A stretch of DNA of 7,453 bases, taken from contig JANTFF010000026.1 in NCBI GenBank assembly GCA_024763575.1, positions 1 to 7,453 on the forward strand, read 5' to 3'. The notes beneath the pieces were generated by a model. That model was not told the origin of the DNA and searched no databases. It saw only the letters and a program-made list of their open reading frames with translations. Shown here one piece after another: positions 1 to 6,602 of the stretch. This DNA comes from Sulfurovum sp. (lineage in GTDB: Bacteria; Campylobacterota; Campylobacteria; Campylobacterales; Sulfurovaceae). Position 1 is the first letter of the stretch. Each line of letters starts with the position of its first letter. A program made the position numbers and the translations under genes.

Positions 1-1419
1 TAGTGGTAACACTAAAGCAAAAGCAATTAAACTATAAAGTCGTATCTTTTTAATCGCTCCAAAATGCTCTTGAAGTAGTATTCTAGTTCTATTAAGCTGA
101 TAATATAGACTCTCTTCTTTATCCAAATGACGATAAAATATTACCTCTTCATATATGATAAGAACTTGTGCCATTCCACCAAGAAGTGATACAGCCAAAA
201 GTACCATTGCTCCATCTTTTCCATTTGTAATAAGTAACATTGTAGCAATTAACAAAAATCCAATATATCCTGAACCAAAAAATCGTTTGGTGGTTGATTT
301 TCTATTCCATGATGGACGGGCTTTTATTCTATAAATCATAGATTGAGCATAAATACCAAATATACCTATAGTCAAAGTTATAGCCATAGTAAACAATAAC
401 CAAAAGCCTTTTATCTCAAATAGATACATTCCTGCTACCATAGTCGTAAGTCCTGTATAAGCTCCTAGAGCGATAGCTTCTCTTGATAACCATGAGGTTT
501 TCCAATTTTTCATAGCCATTATAGCCATAATAGGTCGTCCAAGATGCAAGGCTGAGAGTGGTAATCCTATAGCAGATGGTATAAATGCCATAATTGCCAT
601 ACCTAGTGTAGGTTCAGGAAGGTTAAATCCAAGACTAAATAGAAGTTGCCCTAAAAATAGAGCCAAAAAAGCACCCAAAGAGAGTTGAGTAAGCACAGTC
701 ATAAATACTAAAGGTAACTCTGCATGGGCTGGTTTTAATATTCTCTCATCAGCAGGTTTATACTCTGGCATATTTTCAGGTAAAGTGTAACGAGTAGTTG
801 GTTTAGTAATCTCTACATCAGGAAGATGTGGTGCAACTCCCTCTTTTTTCATATCATACTTTATCCACTCTTCTTTGTTTACCACCTCTATCTCAATAGC
901 TCCAGCAGGACATGCTTGAACACATGCAGGAGTCTCACCTACAACTAGTTTATCATGGCACATATCACATTTGGTTACTATTCCTCTATCTGGATTAAAT
1001 ACAGGTACTTCATAAGGGCAGTTCCAAGTACAGTATTGACATCCAATACAGACATTATCATCATGAAATACTATACCATTATCTTCAAATTTAATATATG
1101 AGTTGGTAGGACATCCACGCAGACACTCTGGGTCGATACAGTGATTACAGCTCATAGAGTTAAAAAGTTGTGAAACTTCAGGAAAAACTCCACCCTCCAT
1201 CTCTCCAACTCTTCGCCACTTAATATCAGCAGGGTTATTTTGAAGCTCATTACATGCAGCCTCACAACAGTGACACCCCACACAAGCAGTAGCATCAAAA
1301 TGAAAACGATACTGTTCTCCATCTTTTAGCTTTGGGATATCTATACTATAGTTACCACACTGCATACCTGTATCAGCCTTGTGATTTATAAAACTATCTA
1401 TGGGAGTAGAGTTTGACAT
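1..1419 (-). CDS. DmsB-DmsC fusion: four-cluster ferredoxin joined to a membrane anchor (3' end cut by the window)
   Basis: The reading frame is open from the ATG at 1419 to the window edge (473 codons, no stop), so the C-terminus is missing. Residues 40-175 form a DmsB/NrfC-type iron-sulfur domain with four cysteine groups: C46/C49/C52/C56, C91/C94/C99/C103, C124/C127/C130/C134 and C151/C154/C166/C170, enough for four [4Fe-4S] clusters. After a linker (about 175-235) come hydrophobic helices at about 238-264, 271-292, 314-333, 338-362, 381-398, 403-424 and 459-473. The motifs LHLGRP (291-296) and WLSREA (310-315) are typical of DmsC anchors. DmsC proteins usually have eight helices, so roughly 45 residues are probably missing. 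No signal peptide is seen, as usual for DmsB. Known role of such modules: the anchor exchanges electrons with the quinone pool and the clusters wire them to a molybdopterin enzyme. The gene starts one base after nirA, so it is almost certainly co-transcribed. An assimilatory nitrate reductase as partner is inference from neighbours. Another DMSO-reductase-family enzyme is possible. Confidence 0.9.
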   Translation of the reverse strand, partial: MSNSTPIDSFINHKADTGMQCGNYSIDIPKLKDGEQYRFHFDATACVGCHCCEAACNELQNNPADIKWRRVGEMEGGVFPEVSQLFNSMSCNHCIDPECLRGCPTNSYIKFEDNGIVFHDDNVCIGCQYCTWNCPYEVPVFNPDRGIVTKCDMCHDKLVVGETPACVQACPAGAIEIEVVNKEEWIKYDMKKEGVAPHLPDVEITKPTTRYTLPENMPEYKPADERILKPAHAELPLVFMTVLTQLSLGAFLALFLGQLLFSLGFNLPEPTLGMAIMAFIPSAIGLPLSALHLGRPIMAIMAMKNWKTSWLSREAIALGAYTGLTTMVAGMYLFEIKGFWLLFTMAITLTIGIFGIYAQSMIYRIKARPSWNRKSTTKRFFGSGYIGFLLIATMLLITNGKDGAMVLLAVSLLGGMAQVLIIYEEVIFYRHLDKEESLYYQLNRTRILLQEHFGAIKKIRLYSLIAFALVLPL

Positions 1420-1420
1420 T

Positions 1421-3343
1421 TTATACTCCTTTGAGTTGTACTATAAGTTCAGAGAATACACTAGCTCTTGACTTTTTATTGGGGTCTGTCATCATATATA
1501 TCACTTCACTCAATTTTTTGGGTACTTTTGGATTTATTATGCTCACTTCGTCTCTTGTGATTTTTCTAGGTTGTGATAAAATAGGTTCAAATTCATTGTC
1601 AACTCCTGCAAATCTACTTTCATCTGTCAAGAGTTTGAAAAGTCTCATTCCAAAATCTATAATCTCAAAATTCTCTTTTTTATAAGTTTTTGGTTCATTA
1701 TTTAACTCTAATTTTATACCTAAATCCAATTTTTCATTTAATATATAGTTGATTTTGGTCATAAATCCAATAGCTTGATATGAGTATTTTGTACTTAAAA
1801 ATCTATTTTCAAAATCTTCAAATGTTTCACCTCTTTGTTTATATTGAGCATAAGTTTGAAGTAGATATTTTATATGATATTTTGCTTCTGTAATTGGTAG
1901 AGTTTTATGCAAGACTCTTGCCTCTTTGGCAACTCTTGTTATTTTCCCACCGATAAAGATATGCACTCCATCTACACGATTGCCTTCATCATCTTTGGCT
2001 TTACAGCCCTCAAATCCAATATCAGCTATGCCATGAACCCCACACCCTTTTGGACATGCTGACCAGTTCATTCGTACCATTCCACTCTCTATTGCTATTT
2101 CAGAGTTTAGGAAATGTGCCATCTCTATAGCATCAGGTTTGTTTGGAATTACCCCAAAACTACAAGTTTTTGTACCTGCACAAGCTATCATATCATTAAA
2201 ATAGATATTATTAAATGCTTTGTATTTAGAGATTATTGTTGTAGATTCCAATGCATCTAATGCACTTTTGTCAATATCAACTATAAATATATTTTGGTCA
2301 TAAGTGAGTCTAATATTACCTGAACCAAAACCTTTAGCCCTTGAAGCTAACTCTATCATATCTGAGCCACTAAATATACCTGATGGGACTATAACCTTAT
2401 AAGCATATTTTCCATTTTTGAGAAGTACTCTATTTGAACCCAAAGCGATATTTTGTGATTGAACTAGCGTTTGACCAGCAGGAGAAAAATCTTTTCCTGC
2501 TCTTCTTTTAATCTCATCTACAAAAGCTTCAACTCCTACATCTTGAAGTAAAAAGTGTAGTCTATTTTTATTTCTATTATCTCTATATCCATAAGTTTTA
2601 AATGTCTCCAATAGAGCCATATAAAAATCGCTAACCTCATCAACGCTCACAAAAATATTAGCATCTTTGGACTGAACACCAACTCTAGCACCTAAATATA
2701 CATTAAAGCCAAACTCACCATTGCTATTAGCCAAAACAAAACAGCAATCATGTCCAAATATATTACATGAGTTTGATAGTGAGCCTAAAATTCCAGTATT
2801 AAACTTTCTAGGTAAAACAGAAATCCATTCAGGATTTTCAATTACTAATGATTGAAGTCGCTCAACAATAGCTTTTACATTAATTATATTATCAAATGCC
2901 AAACCATCAAGAGGGTCTGCTACTGTATTTCTAGGATTATCAACACCTGTTTGAAAAGTACTTATACCTACCTCTTTGAGTTCAGATAGAACTTTGGCTA
3001 TATTTTCTATCTGTAAATAACGCAACTCTATCTGCATTCTTGTAGTTAAGTCTATATAGTCATTACCATATTTTTGGGCTACTTCTCCGATACGCATAGC
3101 TTGTTCATTGTTGAGTTGACCAATAGGAATACGAACACGAAGCATAAAATCTTCACCCTTATCAAATAAACCAAAACATTTTAGAAAATAGCTACTATCC
3201 TCTTTGGTTAAATTCTCATAACCACCCTTGGCTATCTCTTCTAGTTTAGTATAACTATCCATAGGTGACTTCAAGGATTTTACTTTTTCTACTTTGTTCT
3301 GTTTTTTGTTTCTCTTCTCAAATGCACTCTCTAAAATACTCAT
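1421..3343 (-). CDS. nirA: Assimilatory nitrite reductase (siroheme / [4Fe-4S], NirA type)
   Basis: Predicted to reduce nitrite to ammonium with six electrons in the cytoplasm, using siroheme and a [4Fe-4S] cluster. The duplicated NIR/SIR architecture is visible. The first ferredoxin-like half domain (about 65-130) is followed by the siroheme-site strand TTRMQIELR (100-108) and NPRNTVADP (136-144). The second half domain is at about 315-370. The cluster ligands are C388/C394 (CAGTKTC) and C430/C434 (CPKGC), followed by ADIGFEGCKA (440-449), the order known for nitrite and sulfite reductases. Nitrite rather than sulfite is preferred because narK is divergent next door and no sulfate-assimilation gene is present. 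The last 95 or so residues (about 545-640) extend beyond the usual core. The start at 3343 has AAAGGA five bases upstream, and the lysine-rich N-terminus (about 25 residues) precedes the conserved part. No flavin or NAD(P)H domain is present, so the electron donor is probably a ferredoxin. Sulfite reductase is the main alternative. Confidence 0.87.
   Translation of the reverse strand: MSILESAFEKRNKKQNKVEKVKSLKSPMDSYTKLEEIAKGGYENLTKEDSSYFLKCFGLFDKGEDFMLRVRIPIGQLNNEQAMRIGEVAQKYGNDYIDLTTRMQIELRYLQIENIAKVLSELKEVGISTFQTGVDNPRNTVADPLDGLAFDNIINVKAIVERLQSLVIENPEWISVLPRKFNTGILGSLSNSCNIFGHDCCFVLANSNGEFGFNVYLGARVGVQSKDANIFVSVDEVSDFYMALLETFKTYGYRDNRNKNRLHFLLQDVGVEAFVDEIKRRAGKDFSPAGQTLVQSQNIALGSNRVLLKNGKYAYKVIVPSGIFSGSDMIELASRAKGFGSGNIRLTYDQNIFIVDIDKSALDALESTTIISKYKAFNNIYFNDMIACAGTKTCSFGVIPNKPDAIEMAHFLNSEIAIESGMVRMNWSACPKGCGVHGIADIGFEGCKAKDDEGNRVDGVHIFIGGKITRVAKEARVLHKTLPITEAKYHIKYLLQTYAQYKQRGETFEDFENRFLSTKYSYQAIGFMTKINYILNEKLDLGIKLELNNEPKTYKKENFEIIDFGMRLFKLLTDESRFAGVDNEFEPILSQPRKITRDEVSIINPKVPKKLSEVIYMMTDPNKKSRASVFSELIVQLKGV
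1426..1432 (-). promoter_or_regulatory. Ribosome binding site of the DmsB-DmsC gene inside the end of nirA
   Basis: On the minus strand AAAGGAG lies six bases before the ATG at 1419 and falls within the last codons of nirA. It fixes the start of the fusion gene and points to translational coupling with nirA. Confidence 0.75.
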
Positions 3344-3348
3344 ACTTA

Positions 3349-3354
3349 TCCTTT
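3349..3354 (-). promoter_or_regulatory. Ribosome binding site of nirA
   Basis: AAAGGA on the minus strand, five bases before the ATG at 3343. It supports this start over the next methionine at residue 28. Confidence 0.7.
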
Positions 3355-3370
3355 ATCTTATATAAGCCAA

Positions 3371-3376
3371 ATTATA
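3371..3376 (-). promoter_or_regulatory. Candidate -10 box of the nirA operon
   Basis: A perfect TATAAT on the minus strand, placing the transcript start near 3364 and giving a leader of about 20 bases before nirA. No good -35 box is seen at the usual distance (the hexamer at 3394-3399 reads ATACTT). Weak -35 boxes are common in Campylobacterota sigma-70 promoters, and this leaves room for an activator. In a region this AT-rich a TATAAT can occur by chance. Confidence 0.45.
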
Positions 3377-3394
3377 ATAGAAAAATAGTCATAA

Positions 3395-3408
3395 AGTATA
3401 AACATACT
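3395..3408. promoter_or_regulatory. Short inverted repeat at the nirA -35 position
   Basis: AGTAT-AAAC-ATACT, five-base arms around a four-base centre, overlaps the expected -35 position of the candidate nirA promoter (centred about 38 bases upstream of the predicted start). A regulator half-site pair is possible, but five-base arms in AT-rich DNA are weak evidence. Confidence 0.22.
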
Positions 3409-3461
3409 GTATAATATTTAGTCAATAGGATTATTTCTAATTTAGATGTCAAGTTTAACAA

Positions 3462-3480
3462 ATGATTAAAATTTAATCAT
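3462..3480. promoter_or_regulatory. Perfect 19-base palindrome, candidate operator in the divergent promoter region
   Basis: ATGATTAAAATTTAATCAT has perfect nine-base arms around a single central base. Its centre (3471) lies about 50 bases upstream of the predicted narK transcript start and about 105 upstream of the predicted nirA start, a position suited to a regulator of one or both arms. It does not match the FNR/CRP consensus (TTGAT-N4-ATCAA) and fits the Fur 7-1-7 pattern only loosely. The protein that would bind it cannot be named from this window, which contains no transcription regulator. Confidence 0.45.
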
Positions 3481-3510
3481 AAAGTTGTATATTAATTACA
3501 AAAAACATAT

Positions 3511-3516
3511 TATAAT
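3511..3516 (+). promoter_or_regulatory. Candidate -10 box of the narK operon
   Basis: A perfect TATAAT, giving a predicted start near 3523 and a leader of about 25 bases before narK. The hexamer 17 bases upstream (TATATT) is a poor -35. TTGTAT at 3485-3490 is better but 20 bases away. The region upstream is very AT-rich. Confidence 0.5.
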
Positions 3517-3519
3517 GCT

Positions 3520-3539
3520 CTTATCTTAAAACAGATAAG
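3520..3539. promoter_or_regulatory. Inverted repeat over the narK transcript start and ribosome binding site
   Basis: CTTATCT-TAAAAC-AGATAAG has perfect seven-base arms. The right arm overlaps the narK ribosome binding site AAGGAG (3537-3542), and the left arm covers the transcript start predicted from the -10 box at 3511-3516. As DNA it would be well placed for a repressor. As RNA it could hide the ribosome binding site, but only if transcription starts upstream of about 3518. The 8-mer TTATCTTA in the left arm (3521-3528) recurs at 3353-3360 in the nirA leader, so the same factor could act on both arms. Confidence 0.35.
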
Positions 3540-3547
3540 GAGCCATT

Positions 3548-4828
3548 ATGGCAGGATTTAAAGCGTTAAAAGGACAAGGACATTGGCCAACACTATTTGC
3601 GGCATTCTTGTATTTCGATTTTTCATTTATGGTGTGGACAATGTTAGGACCACTCTCAACAGAGATAGCAGAATCTCTAGCAGTTGGTGGATTTGTAATG
3701 AGTGCAAGTGCAAAAGCAACACTTCTTTCTATTCCAATTTTATCAGGAGCATTACTTAGAATTTTATTAGGTTTTGGTGTTGATAAATTTGGTGCGAAAA
3801 CAACAGCACTTTTATCACAAGCAGTTGTTATATCAGTACTCTTTTATGCTTTCTTTAGGGGTGAACGAATCACTTATAATGAACTTTTAGTAGTAGCACT
3901 TGGACTTGGTTTTGCAGGGGCATCATTTGCTGTGGCACTTCCACAAGCAGGACAATGGTATCCACCTAAACTTCAAGGTATAGTTCTAGGTATTGCAGGG
4001 GCTGGTAATATTGGTGTTGTTATTGACTTTCTTTTTGCTCCAAAAATTGCAGAACATTGGGGTTGGTCAGCAGTATTTTTAGTTGGGGCTATTTTATCAT
4101 CTATTATATTTGTAGCATATATTTTTATGGCAAAGGATGCACCAGCAGAGATATACACACAACGCCCTAAAAAACTTAGAGACTATGGTAAGCTTTTAAA
4201 AGACAAAGATACATGGTGGTTTAATCTATTCTATGCAATTAGTTTTGGTGGATTTGTTGGATTTGCAGGATATATGAAAGTTTATCTAATGAACACTTAT
4301 CAAGCAGATATGTCAGCTTTTGGTATTGATATGTTTAACGAGCCAAATGTAAAAGTAATTGCTGGTTATTTTGGAGCATTGACTATTTTTGCAGGAGCAG
4401 TACTTAGACCTGTGGGTGGAGCAGTTGCTGATAAGTTAGGTGGAATTAAATCACTCTACTTCTTCTTTGGTTCTGTAGCATTTTTGGCTATTATAAATGC
4501 AACTGTAACACTACCTTTTGGTATAGCTATTTTGGTACTTTTCCTTATTATGGCAAACCTTGGTATGGCAAATGGAGCAGTATTCCAACTAGTACCTCAA
4601 AGATTTGGTAAAGATATAGGAATTATGACAGGAATTATCGGTGCTGCTGGTGGTCTTGGTGGTACAGCTCTTATTAAAACTCTAGGATGGAGTAAAGGTG
4701 CATTTGATGGATATGGTGCAGGATTTATGATATTTGCAGGGGTTGTTTTAGTAGCTATTGCTGGTATCTCACTTGTCAAGACTAGATGGAGAACAACATG
4801 GGGAGCAAATGCTGGGGGAATTATCTAG
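3548..4828 (+). CDS. narK: NarK/NasA-family nitrate/nitrite transporter
   Basis: A 426-residue major facilitator protein of the nitrate-nitrite porter family, the usual length for a single-unit NarK, with about twelve hydrophobic segments. Family landmarks are clear. RILLGFGVDKFGAK (71-84) holds the first conserved arginine, R71. The first nitrate signature GIAGAGNIG (148-156) follows LPQAGQWYPP (131-140). The second substrate arginine is in LRPVGGAVADKLGG (286-299), R287, and the second glycine-rich signature is GIIGAAGGLGG (362-372). In E. coli NarK the two equivalent arginines bind the anion. The start has AAGGAG five bases upstream. As first gene of an arm divergent from nirA, it most likely imports nitrate (or nitrite) for assimilation. 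Nitrite export or nitrate/nitrite exchange for respiration cannot be excluded from sequence. The protein kinase/phosphatase gene follows after 33 bases with no terminator seen, so the two are probably co-transcribed. Confidence 0.93.
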   Translation: MAGFKALKGQGHWPTLFAAFLYFDFSFMVWTMLGPLSTEIAESLAVGGFVMSASAKATLLSIPILSGALLRILLGFGVDKFGAKTTALLSQAVVISVLFYAFFRGERITYNELLVVALGLGFAGASFAVALPQAGQWYPPKLQGIVLGIAGAGNIGVVIDFLFAPKIAEHWGWSAVFLVGAILSSIIFVAYIFMAKDAPAEIYTQRPKKLRDYGKLLKDKDTWWFNLFYAISFGGFVGFAGYMKVYLMNTYQADMSAFGIDMFNEPNVKVIAGYFGALTIFAGAVLRPVGGAVADKLGGIKSLYFFFGSVAFLAIINATVTLPFGIAILVLFLIMANLGMANGAVFQLVPQRFGKDIGIMTGIIGAAGGLGGTALIKTLGWSKGAFDGYGAGFMIFAGVVLVAIAGISLVKTRWRTTWGANAGGII

Positions 4829-4861
4829 GTTTATAATATAAATATTAATAAAAGGACAAAC

Positions 4862-6499
4862 ATGACTAAACATCACATCAAAACTACTTCATTTTCTTTA
4901 GCGAAAGGCAAACAGTTAACAGGAGATGATTATGCTCTTGTTAAAAGTTTTGACAATCTAACTGTTGCTGTAGTTTGTGATGGGGTTGGGTCAGCTACTG
5001 AGGGAGCAAATGCTGCTAAAAGAACAGCTACCCAACTAGTCAATAATTTCAAAACTAAACCAAATAGTTGGAGTATCCAAAAATCTATAGAGAGTTTCAT
5101 AATCTCCATTAATAGCGTACTCTACCAAGAGTCTATACTAAACTATGAACGCCCAGAACTTGTAACTACTCTAACTATCGTAGTCATTCAAGGAGATAGA
5201 CTCTATGGAGCTAATGTAGGTGATAGTCGTGTCTATCTATATAGGAACCAAGAGTTAACCCAACTCTCTCAAGACCATAGTATGGATGAGAAGGGTTATG
5301 AGAATGTACTAACCCAAGCTATAGGAATGCAAGAGAGTGTAGCTCCTTACTATTTTGAAAACCGTATCCAAAAGAGTGACTATATACTACTCTGTAGTGA
5401 TGGACTATATAATGACCTCGAACATCAAAAAATTTCTGAACATATAAGTTTAGGAGCATATAGTCTTGTCAAGACAACTAGTAAGCTACACAATGATAAT
5501 CTAATGGATGATACTACAGCTATAACTTTAGAAATAATAGATATTCCTCTTATAGAGACACTCAAAAAGCAGAACCTTACAATATCTGAAAAATATAGCA
5601 GAGGTGATATTATAGATGGTTATAGACTTATGAAACCACTTATACAAAATAATCTCACTTGGTTATGTGAAAAAAAGGGTATGCAGTATGTTATCAAATT
5701 TGCCTCTTATGAAGCACTATCAGATGAGGTAGCACTTGATTTCTATGTCACTGAGTCATGGAATGCTACAAGACTCAAAGCAGGTTTTTTTCCAAAGGCT
5801 GTTATACCCAAAAAGAGAACACACCGTTACTATATAATGGAACATCTAAAAGGAGTTAATCTCAAAACATCTATCAAAAAAAGACTCTTGACTACCGAAG
5901 ATGCTATAGCCATGACAAAAACTATTCTAAAAGCAGTACAGTATCTCACACGATATGATTTAGTTCATGGAGATATAAAGCCTGAAAATATAATGATGTT
6001 AGATAGAAAAGGCAAACACCACTTTAAAGTGATAGATTTTGGCTCTATAGTACAACTCTATGCCACACACTCAAGAGCAGGAACACCTAGTTATTTAGCA
6101 CCTGAACGATTTGCAGGTACAGCTATATCTGAGAGTACAGAGATTTTTGCAATAGGTGTGACACTCTATGAAGCTCTAACAGGTAGATACCCTTATGGAG
6201 AAATAGAGCCATTTCAGACCCCATCTTTTAAATTGGCTACTTTTCCCTCTCAATATAACAAAAATATCCCTCATTGGCTTGATAGTATCATCATGCGTTC
6301 TATAGCATTAAAGGTAGAGGAGCGATATGCTAACTATTCAGAAATGCTCTATGAAATAGATAATCCTAAAAAAGTTATCCCTTTTTATGATACAAGCAAA
6401 CCACTTATGCAAAGAGACCCATTGAAGTTTTTTAAGATTGGATTCTATATAGAGCTTTATGTTTTATTAGGATTATTTTTCTGGTGGTTTGTTCATTAA
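4862..6499 (+). CDS. Membrane-tethered PP2C phosphatase / Ser-Thr protein kinase fusion
   Basis: A 545-residue protein with two opposing enzymes in one chain. Residues 5-225 are a PP2C-type phosphatase: GDDYAL (21-26), VVCDGVGS (37-44, metal-binding D40), VGDSRVY (119-125), CSDGL (178-182, D180) and DDTTAI (216-221, D217), so the metal site looks complete. Residues 250-500 are a Hanks-type kinase: VIK (K279), hinge MEHL (326-329), catalytic VHGDIKPENI (368-377; D371, N376), DFG (392-394), APE (414-416) and a late arginine R488. The glycine-rich loop is not recognisable, HRD reads HGD, and the helix-F aspartate appears to be glutamate (E427). The last stretch (about 523-543) is one hydrophobic segment ending three residues before the stop, so both enzymes should face the cytoplasm. 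AAAGGA lies five bases before the start. Fusions of this kind sit beside nitrate assimilation genes in Pseudomonas (PA1782 next to nasA and nirBD, from memory), supporting a role in controlling transport or reduction. The target is unknown. Confidence 0.9.
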   Translation: MTKHHIKTTSFSLAKGKQLTGDDYALVKSFDNLTVAVVCDGVGSATEGANAAKRTATQLVNNFKTKPNSWSIQKSIESFIISINSVLYQESILNYERPELVTTLTIVVIQGDRLYGANVGDSRVYLYRNQELTQLSQDHSMDEKGYENVLTQAIGMQESVAPYYFENRIQKSDYILLCSDGLYNDLEHQKISEHISLGAYSLVKTTSKLHNDNLMDDTTAITLEIIDIPLIETLKKQNLTISEKYSRGDIIDGYRLMKPLIQNNLTWLCEKKGMQYVIKFASYEALSDEVALDFYVTESWNATRLKAGFFPKAVIPKKRTHRYYIMEHLKGVNLKTSIKKRLLTTEDAIAMTKTILKAVQYLTRYDLVHGDIKPENIMMLDRKGKHHFKVIDFGSIVQLYATHSRAGTPSYLAPERFAGTAISESTEIFAIGVTLYEALTGRYPYGEIEPFQTPSFKLATFPSQYNKNIPHWLDSIIMRSIALKVEERYANYSEMLYEIDNPKKVIPFYDTSKPLMQRDPLKFFKIGFYIELYVLLGLFFWWFVH

Positions 6500-6500
6500 A

Positions 6501-6582
6501 GATTTTGTTTTTAAGTACCCAAAAGTGTGATACCTCCTCCTCTTTTACCTACCTTTCCTTTTGGGTACTTAACAATAAAATC
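6501..6582. repeat. Long inverted repeat / hairpin between the kinase gene and the sensor-like gene
   Basis: The arms at 6501-6525 and 6558-6582 are complementary at 23 of 25 positions. The inner 15 bases are perfect (TTAAGTACCCAAAAG at 6511-6525 against CTTTTGGGTACTTAA at 6558-6572), and one of the two mismatches would be a G-U pair in RNA. The 32-base loop (6526-6557) is pyrimidine-rich on the plus strand and contains ACCTCCTCC. It begins just after the kinase stop. It does not look like an intrinsic terminator on either strand, because T-rich sequence precedes and A-rich sequence follows the stem in both directions. It could be an mRNA-stabilising or processing hairpin, a protein-binding site or a small mobile repeat with terminal inverted repeats. 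No clear target duplication is seen. Confidence 0.8.
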
Positions 6583-6602
6583 AAAAAAAAGAAGAAAATA
6601 AC

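Noticed and set aside
1424..1510. Kinase-like look of the nirA C-terminal end (VIYMMTDPNKKSRASVFSEL)
   Set aside because: It vaguely resembles the last helix of protein kinases, but no other kinase motif is present in the extension, so a fusion or gene remnant is not supported.
1516..1527. TTTTGGGTACTT, also present in the arms of the 6501-6582 hairpin
   Set aside because: It is inside the nirA coding region, where it encodes part of KVPKK. A shared 12-mer is expected about once by chance in a window of this size.
3447..3452. Perfect -35 hexamer TTGACA on the minus strand facing nirA
   Set aside because: No acceptable -10 box lies 16-18 bases downstream (the sequence there reads CCTATT). 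The nearest TATTAT-like hexamer is about 30 bases away.
3455..3469. TTAAC-N5-ATTAA resembling the NssR nitrosative-stress box of Campylobacter
   Set aside because: The right half deviates from the GTTAA form and the spacing is uncertain. In AT-rich DNA such partial matches are common, and it overlaps the stronger perfect palindrome.
4832..4837. TATAAT between narK and the kinase/phosphatase gene as an internal promoter
   Set aside because: The 33-base gap is almost all A and T, no -35 is visible, and the transcript would start almost at the ribosome binding site.
6501..6582. Integron attC site or intrinsic terminator
   Set aside because: The outer ends have the reverse polarity to attC core sites (the AAC/GTT trinucleotides are outermost), and there is no T-run after the stem on either strand.
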